The notes under the pieces: model-generated
The model's database searches: none
What the model was told of the DNA's origin: nothing
The model's input: only the letters and a program-made list of their open reading frames with translations
NCBI GenBank assembly: GCA_031286695.1
Contig: JAITTY010000006.1
Location: forward strand, 930,001-994,000
From: Sphingobacterium sp.
Lineage (GTDB): Bacteria > Bacteroidota > Bacteroidia > Sphingobacteriales > Sphingobacteriaceae
Direction of reading: 5' to 3'
Length of the DNA: 64,000 nt
Position numbers and translations under genes: made by a program
In this document: piece by piece, positions 1-9,422 of the stretch
Numbering within the stretch: the stretch's first letter is position 1
Layout: every line of letters starts with the position of its first letter

Positions 1-2
1 TC

Positions 3-656
3 CTTACCGAGAAGAAATCCAAAATAGTGTTGGTTTACAGTAATAGTGCATCGGAATTGACTCCATTTCGATCGGAATTGGAGCATTGGGCCGATCAGTT
101 TCCTGATCGCTTAACAATTATATGGATCTACTCCAATAGTAAGTATTTGATGAAAGCACGGTTGAATAGAGATTATATACATGCTATTGTTAAAGACCAT
201 TTGTTTGGAAATAAAGAAGAGGCTTTGTTCTACACTTGTGGTCCTGTGATTTATATGGATCTATGCCGTTTCACGCTTTTGGGGATGGGATTTGATTCCA
301 ATCAGATAAAACGAGAGACATTTCTATTGCCCGAAAATGAAGAGGATGACGACGACGAGACTGAAAAAGAAGTCGATACAACCACCTATGCTGTCAAATT
401 AAATTTTCAGGGTAAAACATATATTCTTGAAGTTCCCTACAATAAATCTATTTTAGATATAGGGCTAGAGCATAAAATCAAGTTGCCATATTCCTGTAGA
501 TCTGGTATGTGCAGTACTTGTATTTCGCAGTGTACAAGTGGGAAGGTAAGGATGGATTATAATGAAGTGCTGACAGATCGCGAAGTTGAGCAAGGAAAAA
601 TACTTTTGTGTACGGGGCATCCAATAGAGATGGATACGGAGATCGAAGTGCTCTAG
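3..656 (+). CDS. Ferredoxin-NADP reductase-like protein with C-terminal 2Fe-2S domain (5' partial)
   Basis: The reading frame is open to the left edge of the window, so the FAD-binding N-terminus is missing. A GTG at 27 is in frame but lies inside the conserved region. What remains is the end of an NAD(P)H-binding reductase domain, an acidic linker of repeated Glu/Asp, and a plant-type ferredoxin domain. The cluster ligands are visible in CRSGMCSTC (C-x4-C-x2-C), with a later Cys in LLCTGHP. Domain order matches the PaaE/PaaK and HmpA-like oxidoreductases that pass electrons from NAD(P)H to an oxygenase or desaturase. No partner oxygenase is visible here. It lies upstream of acetoacetate-CoA ligase with about 120 bases between them. 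The family call is firm, the physiological partner unknown. Confidence 0.85.
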   Translation, partial: LTEKKSKIVLVYSNSASELTPFRSELEHWADQFPDRLTIIWIYSNSKYLMKARLNRDYIHAIVKDHLFGNKEEALFYTCGPVIYMDLCRFTLLGMGFDSNQIKRETFLLPENEEDDDDETEKEVDTTTYAVKLNFQGKTYILEVPYNKSILDIGLEHKIKLPYSCRSGMCSTCISQCTSGKVRMDYNEVLTDREVEQGKILLCTGHPIEMDTEIEVL

Positions 657-780
657 TGGAGCATGAGTATTGCGACAACAATATAGCGTGTAGATTTGAA
701 GAATAGTTAGCAATAATTAAAATTGCATATACAAGTAAATTTATCTAAGTTTGGATATAACCGTTTTATATCCAACTATT

Positions 781-2709
781 ATGGGGAAATTACTCTGGAG
801 CCCAACAGAAGAGCAAAAATCTCAATCTGAGATCAATAAGTATAAACAATATGTTGAGAAGGAATATAACTTATCCTTTAATTCCTATCATGAACTTTGG
901 ACATGGTCAACAACAGAACTGACTAATTTTTGGAAGAGTATAGCCTCGTATTTTAATTTAGAGTTTCATTCAGATTTTACAAACATTTTTGAGTCGTCAG
1001 CAGATTCCACAAGCTTTATTGGAACAAAATGGTTTGAAGGGGCTACCCTGAATTATGCTGAACATGTATTTCGAAAAGCGACGGACAAGCGTCCTGCATT
1101 AATCTTTCAATCGGAGCAGCAAGTTATACGGGAAGTTTCCTGGGCTGAATTGGAATCTATGGTTCTTAAGCTTCAGGTCTACCTGAATGAAATAGGTGTC
1201 CAAAATGGCGACCGGGTGGCGGGTGTTTTGACTAATAGCATTGAATCTGTCGCATTATTTTTGGCTGTAAATTCGATTGGAGCTGTTTGGTCCTGTTGTT
1301 CCCCCGACTTTGGGGAGGCAAGTATTCAGGATCGTTTTGAGCAAATTGAACCCAAAGTCCTTTTCGCTAATGCTAGTTATTACTATAATGGGCGACTTTT
1401 TGAGAAGTCGGAGAGTGTCCGGCAACTTTCAGGGCGGTTACCTTCTTTGTTAGCGTGCATTTTTATAGAAGACAATGTTTGGGAAGGGATTATGGCAAAA
1501 GATATTGCTCAGGCTAAGCTTCAATTTACAGCAATGCCTTTTGATGCGCCAATATGGATTCTGTATTCTTCAGGAACTACGGGAAAACCCAAAGCTATTA
1601 CACACGGAGTTGGAGGTATGTTACTGGAACATATGAAAGCACTTGGGCTGCATCAAAATGTGCAAGAAGGGGATCGATTTATGTGGTATTCCACCACAGG
1701 GTGGATGATGTGGAATTATGCGGTTTCGGCACTTTTAATGGGAAATACATTGTGTATATATGATGGAGCTACGAATTATCCCGATAAATTGAGTTTGTGG
1801 CAATTCGCAAAGGAAAGCAAGGTAGACCATTTTGGTGTTGGTGCAGCTTATCTTATATCTTGTCAGGATCAAGATCTCAGGTCTCTGGCTTATCAGCCCA
1901 AAACGATAGGTTCGACCGGTTCACCACTTCCACCAGATGTTTTTGAATGGGTAAATGTACAGTTTCCAAGGAGTCAAATTATTTCATTAAGTGGAGGTAC
2001 AGATGTTTGTAGCGCATTTCTTTCGGGTTGTACATTGCTTGATGTTTATGCAGGAGAGATTCAATGCCGTACTCTAGGTGCTAAGATAGAAGCCTTTGAT
2101 GCCAATGGTCATCATCTTTACGAAGAGGTGGGAGAACTCGTTATATTAGCTCCAATGCCTTGTATGCCCCTATATTTTTGGCATGATGTCGCAAATAAAA
2201 AATATCACGACAGCTATTTTGAAAAATATCCAGGGATTTGGAATCATGGAGATTGGATTAAGCTTACGAAGCATGAGGGAATAATTATGTATGGGCGATC
2301 AGATGCGACGTTGAACCGTGGCGGTGTACGTATCGGTACTGCAGAGATCTATAATGTTTTAAATAGAACCGAAGGGGTCTTGGATAGTTTGGTTATCTGT
2401 GTGGATCACGAGAATGGTTCATCTGATATGTTGCTTTTTGTTCAATTGGACAATGGTTTATTGAATGATGCGTTAAAAGGGGAAATTAAAAGGGAACTTC
2501 GGCAGCAATATAGTCCTCGGCATGTGCCTGACGATATTTTTCAGGTAGCGGCTATTCCCTATACCTTAAGTGGAAAAAAGCTGGAGCTGCCAATCAAGAA
2601 GATTTTTTCAGGGGTTCCTATCGAGAAAGCAGTATCGATAGACGTTATGCGAAATCGGGAGTCGCTGGATGATTTTGAGAGAATTAGAAGATCGTGGATT
2701 AAATCTTAA
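781..2709 (+). CDS. Acetoacetate-CoA ligase (acetoacetyl-CoA synthetase)
   Basis: A 642-residue member of the ANL adenylate-forming superfamily. It activates acetoacetate with ATP and CoA to acetoacetyl-CoA in the cytoplasm. The AMP-binding signature is seen as ILYSSGTTGKPKAITHG, followed by WYSTTGWMMWN and SLSGGTDVC, all typical of acetoacetyl-CoA synthetases. The C-terminal catalytic Lys region reads YTLSGKKLELPIKK. The ATG at 781 gives the usual start (MGKLLWSP); a TTG at 751 would add ten residues with no family match. The length matches the family norm of about 650. Neighbouring genes include an HMG-CoA lyase that makes acetoacetate, so the enzyme probably recovers that product. A strong terminator follows. 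Confidence 0.9.
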   Translation: MGKLLWSPTEEQKSQSEINKYKQYVEKEYNLSFNSYHELWTWSTTELTNFWKSIASYFNLEFHSDFTNIFESSADSTSFIGTKWFEGATLNYAEHVFRKATDKRPALIFQSEQQVIREVSWAELESMVLKLQVYLNEIGVQNGDRVAGVLTNSIESVALFLAVNSIGAVWSCCSPDFGEASIQDRFEQIEPKVLFANASYYYNGRLFEKSESVRQLSGRLPSLLACIFIEDNVWEGIMAKDIAQAKLQFTAMPFDAPIWILYSSGTTGKPKAITHGVGGMLLEHMKALGLHQNVQEGDRFMWYSTTGWMMWNYAVSALLMGNTLCIYDGATNYPDKLSLWQFAKESKVDHFGVGAAYLISCQDQDLRSLAYQPKTIGSTGSPLPPDVFEWVNVQFPRSQIISLSGGTDVCSAFLSGCTLLDVYAGEIQCRTLGAKIEAFDANGHHLYEEVGELVILAPMPCMPLYFWHDVANKKYHDSYFEKYPGIWNHGDWIKLTKHEGIIMYGRSDATLNRGGVRIGTAEIYNVLNRTEGVLDSLVICVDHENGSSDMLLFVQLDNGLLNDALKGEIKRELRQQYSPRHVPDDIFQVAAIPYTLSGKKLELPIKKIFSGVPIEKAVSIDVMRNRESLDDFERIRRSWIKS

Positions 2710-2730
2710 GTACTGCGGATATTTATTACA

Positions 2731-2777
2731 TTTCCCCTCATACATTAAACTGTTCGTCTGTATGAGGGGAAATTTTT
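2731..2777 (+). terminator. Rho-independent terminator after acetoacetate-CoA ligase
   Basis: A 13-bp inverted repeat, tttcccctcatac (2731-2743) with gtatgaggggaaa (2760-2772), is followed by a run of T. It sits between the convergent ligase and carboxyltransferase genes and points to plus-strand termination. Confidence 0.85.
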
Positions 2778-2781
2778 TGTG

Positions 2782-4389
2782 TCATACTTGAATAACGCCC
2801 ACGTTGTAGCGTTCAACAATAGGTTTTTCGTTGGCTGCTTCTATTCCCATACTAATGACTTTTCGCGTTTCCTCGGGACTGACAATGCCATCCACCCACA
2901 GTCTCGCGGCGGCATAATATGGACTTAGTTGTTCATTATATCGATCCTCAATTGATTTTAGGAGGTTGTTCTTTTCCTCTTCACTGATTTCCTGACCTTT
3001 GGCTTTTAAGGTTGATTCCTGGATCTGAAATAATGTCTTACCTGCGGCAGCGCCACTCATAACAGCCATCTGGGCGGTAGGCCAGGCATAAATTAACCGT
3101 GGGTCGTATGCTTTTCCACACATAGCGTAGTTTCCGGCACCATAACTGTTCCCGACGATAAATGTAAATTTGGGAACGACTGAATTGGCCATGGCATTAA
3201 CCATTTTTGCGCCATCTTTAATAATTCCCCCCTGCTCTGAACGGCTACCTACCATAAAGCCTGTAACGTCTTGAAAAAATACGAGTGGAATGTTCTGCTG
3301 GTTGCAATTCATGATGAAGCGTGCGGCCTTATCTGCAGAATCGCTATAGATAACTCCACCCATTTGCATTTCCATAGCGTTGCCCGGTTTTTTAGCTTTG
3401 ATGATTTCACGTTGATTGGCAACGATTCCGACTGCCCACCCGTCTATGCGTGCAAGGGCACATACAATGGTTTTTCCATAATCCGGCTTGTATTCATCCA
3501 AAGTATCTGCGTCTACAATCGCATTCAAGATATCCTGCATGCGATAAGGTTTTGTCCTGTCTTCGGGAAGAATCTCTGCTATTCTGCTGGGATCTATTTT
3601 TGGAAGTTGGCTTTCCTTTCTGTTGAAATTAGCTTTAGGATGTCCACCGATTTTATCAATAACGTTTTTTATAGCATCTAAACAGCTTTGGTCGTTGGGG
3701 AATTTATTGTCCGTTACTCCAGAGATCTCCGAATGTGTAGAAGCTCCTCCTAGTGTTTCGGCATCGACAGTTTCACCTATTGCGGATTTGACTAAATATG
3801 GGCCTGCTAAAAATACAGAGCCCGTTCCTTCGACGATAAAGGCGTAGTCGGACATAATTGGCAGGTAAGCTCCACCGGCCACACAGCTTCCCATGATTGC
3901 TGCAATTTGGGGTATTCCCATGGAGGACATTCGGGCATTGTTACGGAATATGCGTCCAAAATGATCTTTGTCGGGGAAGATTTCATCTTGCAGCGGCAAA
4001 AATACACCGGCAGAATCTACTAAATAGATAATTGGAAGGTTGTTTTCCATAGCAATTTCTTGTGCCCGTAGATTTTTCTTTGCTGAAATAGGGAACCAGG
4101 CTCCTGCTTTTACCGTTGCGTCGTTGGAGACGATGACACAGAGTTTGGATTTTACGTAGCCTAGTACCGCAGCGCAGCCTGCATTTGTACATCCGCCATG
4201 CTCTTTGTACATTCCTTCACCAGCAAACATGCCTATTTCAAGATATTCTCGGTCCGGATCCAGTAAATATTCTATCCTTTCCCAGGCAGACATTTTGCCT
4301 TTTTCTTTCAATTTTTTTATTTTATCGATGCCGCCACCGAATTTTAAATTTTCTCTTTTTTGGCGAAGTAATGCGATTAGCTCCTTCAT
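2782..4389 (-). CDS. Acyl-CoA carboxylase carboxyltransferase (beta) subunit, methylcrotonyl-CoA carboxylase type
   Basis: A 535-residue biotin-dependent carboxyltransferase. It moves the carboxyl group from carboxybiotin to an acyl-CoA. Both crotonase-fold halves are present. The N-half has GGCTNAGCAAV, DSAGVFLP, FPDKDHFGRIF and GSCVAGGAYLP; the C-half has FFQDVTGFMVG, GNSYGAGNYAMCGKAY and MSGAAAGKTL. The FPDRDHFGRIF-type motif and overall length favour methylcrotonyl-CoA carboxylase beta over propionyl-CoA carboxylase. Neighbouring acyl-CoA dehydrogenase, HMG-CoA lyase and hydratase genes support leucine breakdown. The biotin-carrying alpha subunit is not in this window, so it must be encoded elsewhere. 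It is transcribed divergently from the dehydrogenase. Substrate choice is inferred. Confidence 0.85.
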   Translation of the reverse strand: MKELIALLRQKRENLKFGGGIDKIKKLKEKGKMSAWERIEYLLDPDREYLEIGMFAGEGMYKEHGGCTNAGCAAVLGYVKSKLCVIVSNDATVKAGAWFPISAKKNLRAQEIAMENNLPIIYLVDSAGVFLPLQDEIFPDKDHFGRIFRNNARMSSMGIPQIAAIMGSCVAGGAYLPIMSDYAFIVEGTGSVFLAGPYLVKSAIGETVDAETLGGASTHSEISGVTDNKFPNDQSCLDAIKNVIDKIGGHPKANFNRKESQLPKIDPSRIAEILPEDRTKPYRMQDILNAIVDADTLDEYKPDYGKTIVCALARIDGWAVGIVANQREIIKAKKPGNAMEMQMGGVIYSDSADKAARFIMNCNQQNIPLVFFQDVTGFMVGSRSEQGGIIKDGAKMVNAMANSVVPKFTFIVGNSYGAGNYAMCGKAYDPRLIYAWPTAQMAVMSGAAAGKTLFQIQESTLKAKGQEISEEEKNNLLKSIEDRYNEQLSPYYAAARLWVDGIVSPEETRKVISMGIEAANEKPIVERYNVGVIQV

Positions 4390-4470
4390 AATTTACAATC
4401 TTGGTTTAAAAAGCTATTGAATTAAGAATTTCTTATTTTTAGATAAATTTAAAATAAAATTTTAAAATAT

Positions 4471-4505
4471 TTGCAATTTTATTCCTAAATATTTTGATAT
4501 ATTTG
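4471..4505 (+). promoter_or_regulatory. Possible Bacteroidota promoter for the acyl-CoA dehydrogenase operon
   Basis: TATATTTG at 4498-4505 fits the Bacteroidota -7 element TAnnTTTG. A TTG at 4471-4473 could be the -33 element, but the 24-base spacing is slightly long. The site lies 31 bases before the dehydrogenase ATG in the AT-rich divergent intergenic region (4390-4536). Confidence 0.35.
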
Positions 4506-4536
4506 AATTAAATTACCGATTGTAAATTTAATATTC

Positions 4537-5691
4537 ATGCTTATGTTTATTGAAAATAAACAACAAATGGATATGATCAGACAAAGTGCACGAGATTTCG
4601 CACAGTATCATATCAAACCTTATGTGATGGAATGGGACGAAGCCCAGCTATTTCCAATAGAAGTTTTTAAAAAGTTAGGTGAACATGGCTTTATGGGAGT
4701 TATTGTTCCGGAAGAGTATGGTGGATCGGGTTTAGGCTACCAAGAATACATTACCGTGCTGGATGAGATCTCCAAGGTCTGTGGTTCCATAGGCTTATCA
4801 GTTGCTGCCCATAATTCACTGTGTACAAATCATATATTGAGTTTTGCAAACGAGGAACAAAAGAGACGTTATCTTCCAAAGTTAGCCACAGCTGAATGGA
4901 TAGGAGCATGGGGCCTCACTGAAACAGGGTCTGGTTCGGATGCAGGGGGAATGACAACATTTGCAGAAAAAGATGGTGATTATTATGTTTTAAATGGATC
5001 AAAAAACTTTATTACACATGCAATTAGTTCAAGTGTTGCCGTAGTGATTGCCCGAACAGGTGCTAAAGGTGATAAAAAAGGGATGTCGGCTTTTATTGTG
5101 GAAAAGGGGACTTCGGGATTTACTGCTGGTAAAAAGGAAAATAAATTAGGAATGCGGGCGTCAGAAACAGCTTGTTTATTTTTCGATAATTGTCGAATTC
5201 ATTGCGATCAACTTATAGGTGAGGAAGGGCAGGGGTTTGTACAAGCCCTAAAGTTATTGGATGGGGGGCGTATTTCGATTGCTGCACTTTCTTTGGGTAT
5301 TGCGCGTGGAGCCTATGAGTGTGCGCTGAAATATGCGCATGAGAGGGAACAGTTTGGAAAGAAGATTTATGACTTTCAGGCTGTTTCTTTTGCGTTGGCT
5401 GATATGGCTACACAAGTCGAGGCAAGTGAATTGTTGACGAGGCAGGCGGGTTATTTAAAGGATCACGGAGACCGCGTTTCTAAGATTGGTGCGATGGCGA
5501 AGCTCTATGCTTCTGAAGCGGCTGTCAGTGTCTCAAACGAAGCGGTGCAGATCTTTGGGGGATATGGATTTACAAAGGACTATCCAGCAGAGAAGTTTTT
5601 TAGAGATGCGAAGTTATGTACGATAGGCGAAGGTACTTCTAGCATTCAAAAAATGGTGATCGCCAGAGAAATTGAGAAAGATATTTTTTAA
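4537..5691 (+). CDS. Acyl-CoA dehydrogenase (short/branched-chain type)
   Basis: A 384-residue flavoprotein with the standard acyl-CoA dehydrogenase fold. It oxidises an acyl-CoA to the 2-enoyl-CoA and passes electrons to ETF. Signature motifs are [14 protein letters not shown] (FAD/substrate region), [14 protein letters not shown] and [23 protein letters not shown] Glu at residue 365 in GEGTSSIQ occupies the catalytic-base position of short- and medium-chain enzymes. Isovaleryl-CoA dehydrogenases use a Glu about 110 residues earlier, and that position here reads LDGGRIS without Glu. It starts an apparent operon with HMG-CoA lyase (6 bases apart) and the hydratase. Context suggests isovaleryl-CoA, but the active site is butyryl-CoA dehydrogenase-like, so the substrate is open. 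ATG 4543 is an alternative start. Confidence 0.88.
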   Translation: MLMFIENKQQMDMIRQSARDFAQYHIKPYVMEWDEAQLFPIEVFKKLGEHGFMGVIVPEEYGGSGLGYQEYITVLDEISKVCGSIGLSVAAHNSLCTNHILSFANEEQKRRYLPKLATAEWIGAWGLTETGSGSDAGGMTTFAEKDGDYYVLNGSKNFITHAISSSVAVVIARTGAKGDKKGMSAFIVEKGTSGFTAGKKENKLGMRASETACLFFDNCRIHCDQLIGEEGQGFVQALKLLDGGRISIAALSLGIARGAYECALKYAHEREQFGKKIYDFQAVSFALADMATQVEASELLTRQAGYLKDHGDRVSKIGAMAKLYASEAAVSVSNEAVQIFGGYGFTKDYPAEKFFRDAKLCTIGEGTSSIQKMVIAREIEKDIF

Positions 5692-5697
5692 CACAAT

Positions 5698-6537
5698 ATG
5701 AAGGATCAGGTGGTATTGGTTGATTGTCCGAGAGACGCTATTCAAGGGCTTCACAACTTTATTGAAACAGACAAAAAAATTAAACATATCAATACGCTAA
5801 TTGAAACTGGCCTGTTTGATATGATAGATTTTGGTTCTTTTGTTTCGCCGAAAGCCGTGCCTCAGCTGGCAGATACAGCAGCGGTATTAAAAGGGATCAA
5901 TAAGAATGAAAAGGTAAAGTTGCTGGCTATTGTAGCAAATCTAAGAGGAGTACAAGAAGCTGTTCAGGAGGAAAAAATCGATTTTTTGGGGTATCCATTT
6001 TCAATATCTGAAACATTCCAGCTGCGAAATACCAATATGGATTTAGCGATGTCTTATCAGCAGTTAAAACAGATGAAATTGTTGGCAGATTCTGCTCATA
6101 AATCTATGGTGGTCTACATCAGTATGGCTTTTGGAAATCCCTATCACGATGCTTGGTCACCCTTATTGGTGGAAGAGTGGGTGGAACGATTATTGGATCT
6201 TGGGATTTGTGAGTTTTCATTGGCGGATACGACATCGGAGGCTGATGCAAATCAGATTTCGGAGCTCTTTGGACATGTCAAAGCCCGTTTCCCGGGACTT
6301 GAGATAGGTGCGCATTTTCACGCCAAGCGAGAAGATAGCCTTGCTAAGATAGAGGCAGCTTATCACGCTGGATGTCGTAAATTTGAGGGAGCATTGTTGG
6401 GTTATGGGGGCTGTCCATTTGCCAAGGATGATTTGGTTGGAAATATTCCTTCTGAATTGCTGTTGGACTATTTTCAGCGAGGTAGTGTAGCCGAGGTAGT
6501 AGCCCTTGAACAGAGTTTCAGACAATTGATTTTGTAG
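5698..6537 (+). CDS. Hydroxymethylglutaryl-CoA lyase
   Basis: A 279-residue TIM-barrel enzyme of the DRE-TIM metallolyase family. It splits HMG-CoA into acetyl-CoA and acetoacetate. The N-terminal catalytic Arg-Asp pair is present as CPRDAIQGL (R12, D13), a variant of the usual PRDGLQ. Metal-binding His206 and His208 lie in GAHFHAKR. The active-site Cys239 lies in GYGGCPFAKDDLVGN, very close to the family signature. The protein is about 20 residues shorter than typical bacterial enzymes, mainly at the C-terminus. It is 6 bases after the acyl-CoA dehydrogenase and 9 before the hydratase, so probably co-transcribed. Its acetoacetate product is the substrate of the ligase at 781. Confidence 0.85.
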   Translation: MKDQVVLVDCPRDAIQGLHNFIETDKKIKHINTLIETGLFDMIDFGSFVSPKAVPQLADTAAVLKGINKNEKVKLLAIVANLRGVQEAVQEEKIDFLGYPFSISETFQLRNTNMDLAMSYQQLKQMKLLADSAHKSMVVYISMAFGNPYHDAWSPLLVEEWVERLLDLGICEFSLADTTSEADANQISELFGHVKARFPGLEIGAHFHAKREDSLAKIEAAYHAGCRKFEGALLGYGGCPFAKDDLVGNIPSELLLDYFQRGSVAEVVALEQSFRQLIL

Positions 6538-6546
6538 AATTTTTAG

Positions 6547-7323
6547 ATGGAAAAACTAAATTTTATAAAAGTAACTATTGAACAGCATGTGCTTACAATG
6601 ACGCTGGCTCGTTCGGAAAAAAGGAATGCTTTTAGCCCGACTATGGTTAGTGAGATAGCCTATGTATTGAATATCGCGAATAGCAACCCTGATGTACGTC
6701 TAGTGCAAGTGGAGGCTGAAGGTCCCGTGTTCTGTGCCGGAATGGATCTGAAAGCATTTGAAGATCCTGCAATGGATGTGGGTAATCCCGCAATTCCTCG
6801 GGTAGAAAAATCCCTGGCCGAGTTGTTTGCAGGTTTAGACAAACCTTCTATCTGTGTTGTTAGAGGGGATGTTATTGCCGGCGGTTTTTTGATTGCGTTA
6901 TCCTGTACGTATTTATATGCTCTTCCGCAAGTGCGTTTTTCTTTGCCAGAAGTCAAAATTGGACTCTTTCCTTTTCAGGTATTGGCTTTGCTTCTGGACT
7001 ATATGCCTGAAAGAAAAGCGATGGACCTCTGTATCAGAGGAGCTTCTTTTTCTGCGCAAGAGGCTTTAGATAAGGAAATTTTGTGTGGAATTTTGGATGT
7101 TGAGGAAAAGGCATTGATTGAATTGAAAAGTACTATCCTTGATAATGCTCCTTTAGCTATATCAAGAGGTTTTAGTGCACTGCGGAGGTTAAAAGAGCAG
7201 CATTTTGAGGATAAATATAGCTTTCTACTAGATGCACTAGCAGATTTGCGTCAAACAGCCGATTTCAAGGAAGGAATGGATGCGATGCGCAGCAAAAGAA
7301 AAGCTAACTGGAAAAATAGCTAA
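6547..7323 (+). CDS. Enoyl-CoA hydratase/isomerase family protein (putative methylglutaconyl-CoA hydratase)
   Basis: A 258-residue crotonase-fold protein. The oxyanion-hole motif PVFCAGMDLKAF is at residues 60-71. In the second motif IAGGFLIAL, position 115 is Leu where hydratases carry the first catalytic Glu. The second catalytic Glu is kept (E135, SLPEVKIGLFP). One-Glu members of the family are often isomerases or decarboxylases, so true hydratase activity is uncertain. By position it would hydrate 3-methylglutaconyl-CoA to HMG-CoA, the missing step between the carboxylase and HMG-CoA lyase. It ends the catabolic operon and overlaps the convergent membrane-protein gene by 4 bases. Confidence 0.8.
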   Translation: MEKLNFIKVTIEQHVLTMTLARSEKRNAFSPTMVSEIAYVLNIANSNPDVRLVQVEAEGPVFCAGMDLKAFEDPAMDVGNPAIPRVEKSLAELFAGLDKPSICVVRGDVIAGGFLIALSCTYLYALPQVRFSLPEVKIGLFPFQVLALLLDYMPERKAMDLCIRGASFSAQEALDKEILCGILDVEEKALIELKSTILDNAPLAISRGFSALRRLKEQHFEDKYSFLLDALADLRQTADFKEGMDAMRSKRKANWKNS

Positions 7324-7853
7324 AAAAATGATCGAAAACTAGGTCTGCTTGTCAAGGGGGAGAATTCCCAAGGAATAGAGCTCAGTACGATCAAGAGTGC
7401 TAGGCCAAACCAGATTAATAATATTTTAAAACGTCGATCATTCGTATCGGCGTTTTTGCTTTTTAGAGCACCTATAGTCAAGCAAATTGCCGCAATAATC
7501 ATCATGCTGCTGTGTTCCATCCCGAAGAAGCGGATTTGTCTGAGGTGAACTGCCTTGCTAAAATGCTGCATGAAATACTGTGTAATAGGGCTCAATAGAT
7601 AGAGGCTAAAACCTAAAAATAGCTGAATATAGAAAGAAATAACCGTTGTTTTTAAGAGTAATTGATCGATAGGGGAGAATGGAAGCTGTTTTTTTTTCTT
7701 GTAAAAATAAATCGAGAGGCTAATGGTTAGTATGATCAATACTTCCCATCGCCATAAAGAATGCATCGCAAGAATGAAAGGATAAAAGTAATTCAGCATA
7801 GGGACAAAGATGGGAATAAATAAATTTAAAACTATATCCAATCTGGATGTCAA
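7320..7853 (-). CDS. Small multi-spanning membrane protein (cytochrome b-like family of Bacteroidota)
   Basis: A 177-residue protein with about four hydrophobic helices. Conserved-looking His residues occur in the first helix (MHSLWRWE) and third helix (FFGMEHSSMMIIAA), and the last helix ends in SIPWEF. This pattern resembles a Bacteroidota family usually labelled cytochrome B, in which the His residues might bind haem. An internal Met at residue 19 (start at 7799) matches the usual N-terminus (short lead, then the His helix) and may be the true start. It stands alone, convergent with the catabolic operon. Function is not established. Confidence 0.65.
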   Translation of the reverse strand: MTSRLDIVLNLFIPIFVPMLNYFYPFILAMHSLWRWEVLIILTISLSIYFYKKKKQLPFSPIDQLLLKTTVISFYIQLFLGFSLYLLSPITQYFMQHFSKAVHLRQIRFFGMEHSSMMIIAAICLTIGALKSKNADTNDRRFKILLIWFGLALLIVLSSIPWEFSPLTSRPSFRSFF

Positions 7854-8570
7854 TAAAATAGCCAGCTAGCAGCTAGTGGTATTTGTGTTTCTGTTCTTTG
7901 AAAATTCATGCTGAAGATGGAATTAATGTTGTATATATATCTATTTATACTTTATGTAAATTTTATATTAATTTGATTACTAGTTTCTTTTGTTTTTTGG
8001 TTAATTATTGGTTAATAGTGTTTGATGCTGAATATTTGTTGTTGCCTTACGGTTTCGATCAAATAAAAGCTAACGGGAAAGATAATTGCATTGATTGCGA
8101 GAAAAACATGGCTTGTGTTGAATTAAATAATGGATGGTGTAATTCTATATTCTGTTTTTGATTGGTTTTAGCCTTTCTAAAGCATTATCTTCTACCGTCT
8201 GAGTCTCCTCTTCAATGCGTATTTACACTAGCTTGTAGAGCGGATATTTTCATCTAGCTTGGATAGCTTTAATTTATTTAGGTTTTTAAAAAATTAAATA
8301 GGATTTTAAAATGGATAACCAGTGCTGATCAAAGTCGCCCAATTTTTCATTATGAATTTCGTAATTTTTAGTAATAAATGTCTATTTGTCAGGTTTATAT
8401 ATTTTATTATATAAATTTAATGTTTAAATATTTTTAGATTAAATGCGGCCTTCCTTATAATCTCGAATTGTAATTTAATCAGATTGATAGGAGTATTTTT
8501 TTTTGAATATTTTTTGGAATTATATAAAATTCATTTCTATATTAGTGTATTAATTAAATAATACAGTAGT
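7854..8570. other. Gene-poor AT-rich intergenic region
   Basis: About 700 bases between the membrane protein and the ABC operon. A plus-strand frame at 7883-8161 (92 codons) has no recognisable domain and a Cys/Phe/Ile-rich, non-protein-like composition. The stretch from 8380 to 8570 is very AT-rich and probably holds the promoter of the downstream ABC operon. I saw no RNA gene, terminator or repeat that I could support. Confidence 0.5.
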
Positions 8571-9422
8571 ATGATTACTATCCAAAATCTAAATTTCAGC
8601 TATAGTAAATCGAAGCCGCTCTTTCTTCAGATGGATCTTGAATTGAAGCAGGGGCATATCTATGGTTTATTAGGGAAAAATGGCGCAGGTAAATCGACCT
8701 TGCTTAAAAATATTGCAGGTTTGGTATATCCTGTTTCTGGGCGGGTTAATGTGTTGGGGCACAATCCGAATCGAAGGGAGCCTTCGTTGTTAAAGGAGAT
8801 TAGCTTTATTCCGGAAGAGTTTTATCTGCCAGCAGTTAAATCTGATCAGTTTCTGAAGGCAAATGCGGGTTTTTACCCGAACTTTGATCGGGAATATTTT
8901 GATCGTCTGATTGACGAGTTTGATGTTCCTATTGAGCAGAAGCTGGCAAACATGAGCTATGGACAGAAAAAGAAATATATTATTTCTTTTGGCTTAGCGT
9001 CTAACACAAAAGTGATTATTATGGATGAGCCGACAAACGGTTTGGATATTCCTTCTAAGGTTCAGTTCCGAAAGATTATGGCTTCTGCGATAACAGAAGA
9101 TAAATGTGTGATTATTTCTACACACCAAGTGCGTGATCTTGATAACCTTATTGATGCTGTTATCTTGCTTGATGATCACAAGGTCGCACTTAATGCGCCT
9201 ATGCACGTTATCACTGATCGTTTATGCTTTAAAAAGGTAAGGGAGCTGCCTTTAGATACACTCTATTCTGAAGAAGGGTTGGGTGGTTTTAATGTAATCC
9301 TCCCAAACTTAGTGGCGGAAGACTCGAAGCTTGATTTGGAGTTGTTGTTTAATGCCGTTTTAAAATGCAAGGAAAAAATTACGAACCTTATTAAACTTGA
9401 TGAATATGTCAAACCTATTTAA
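8571..9422 (+). CDS. ABC transporter ATP-binding protein
   Basis: A 283-residue ABC ATPase. Walker A is GKNGAGKST (around residue 36), the signature region is MSYGQKKK in place of LSGGQ, Walker B is VIIMDEPTNGLD, and the switch His is in ISTHQVRD. The C-terminal tail of about 70 residues has no clear domain. It overlaps the permease by 23 bases and is followed by a YtrA-type GntR regulator. This is the usual arrangement of exporter operons sensing cell-envelope stress or antibiotics (YtrA/BcrA-like). It probably energises the membrane protein at 9400. The transported substrate is unknown. Confidence 0.9.
   Translation: MITIQNLNFSYSKSKPLFLQMDLELKQGHIYGLLGKNGAGKSTLLKNIAGLVYPVSGRVNVLGHNPNRREPSLLKEISFIPEEFYLPAVKSDQFLKANAGFYPNFDREYFDRLIDEFDVPIEQKLANMSYGQKKKYIISFGLASNTKVIIMDEPTNGLDIPSKVQFRKIMASAITEDKCVIISTHQVRDLDNLIDAVILLDDHKVALNAPMHVITDRLCFKKVRELPLDTLYSEEGLGGFNVILPNLVAEDSKLDLELLFNAVLKCKEKITNLIKLDEYVKPI

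Noticed and set aside
751..780. TTG start of the acetoacetate-CoA ligase at 751
   Set aside because: The added residues do not match the family; ATG 781 gives the usual MGKLLWSP beginning.
7883..8161. 92-codon plus-strand frame after the membrane protein
   Set aside because: Composition is Phe/Cys/Ile-rich and AT-driven, there is no domain, and it lies in an intergenic stretch. I consider it non-coding.
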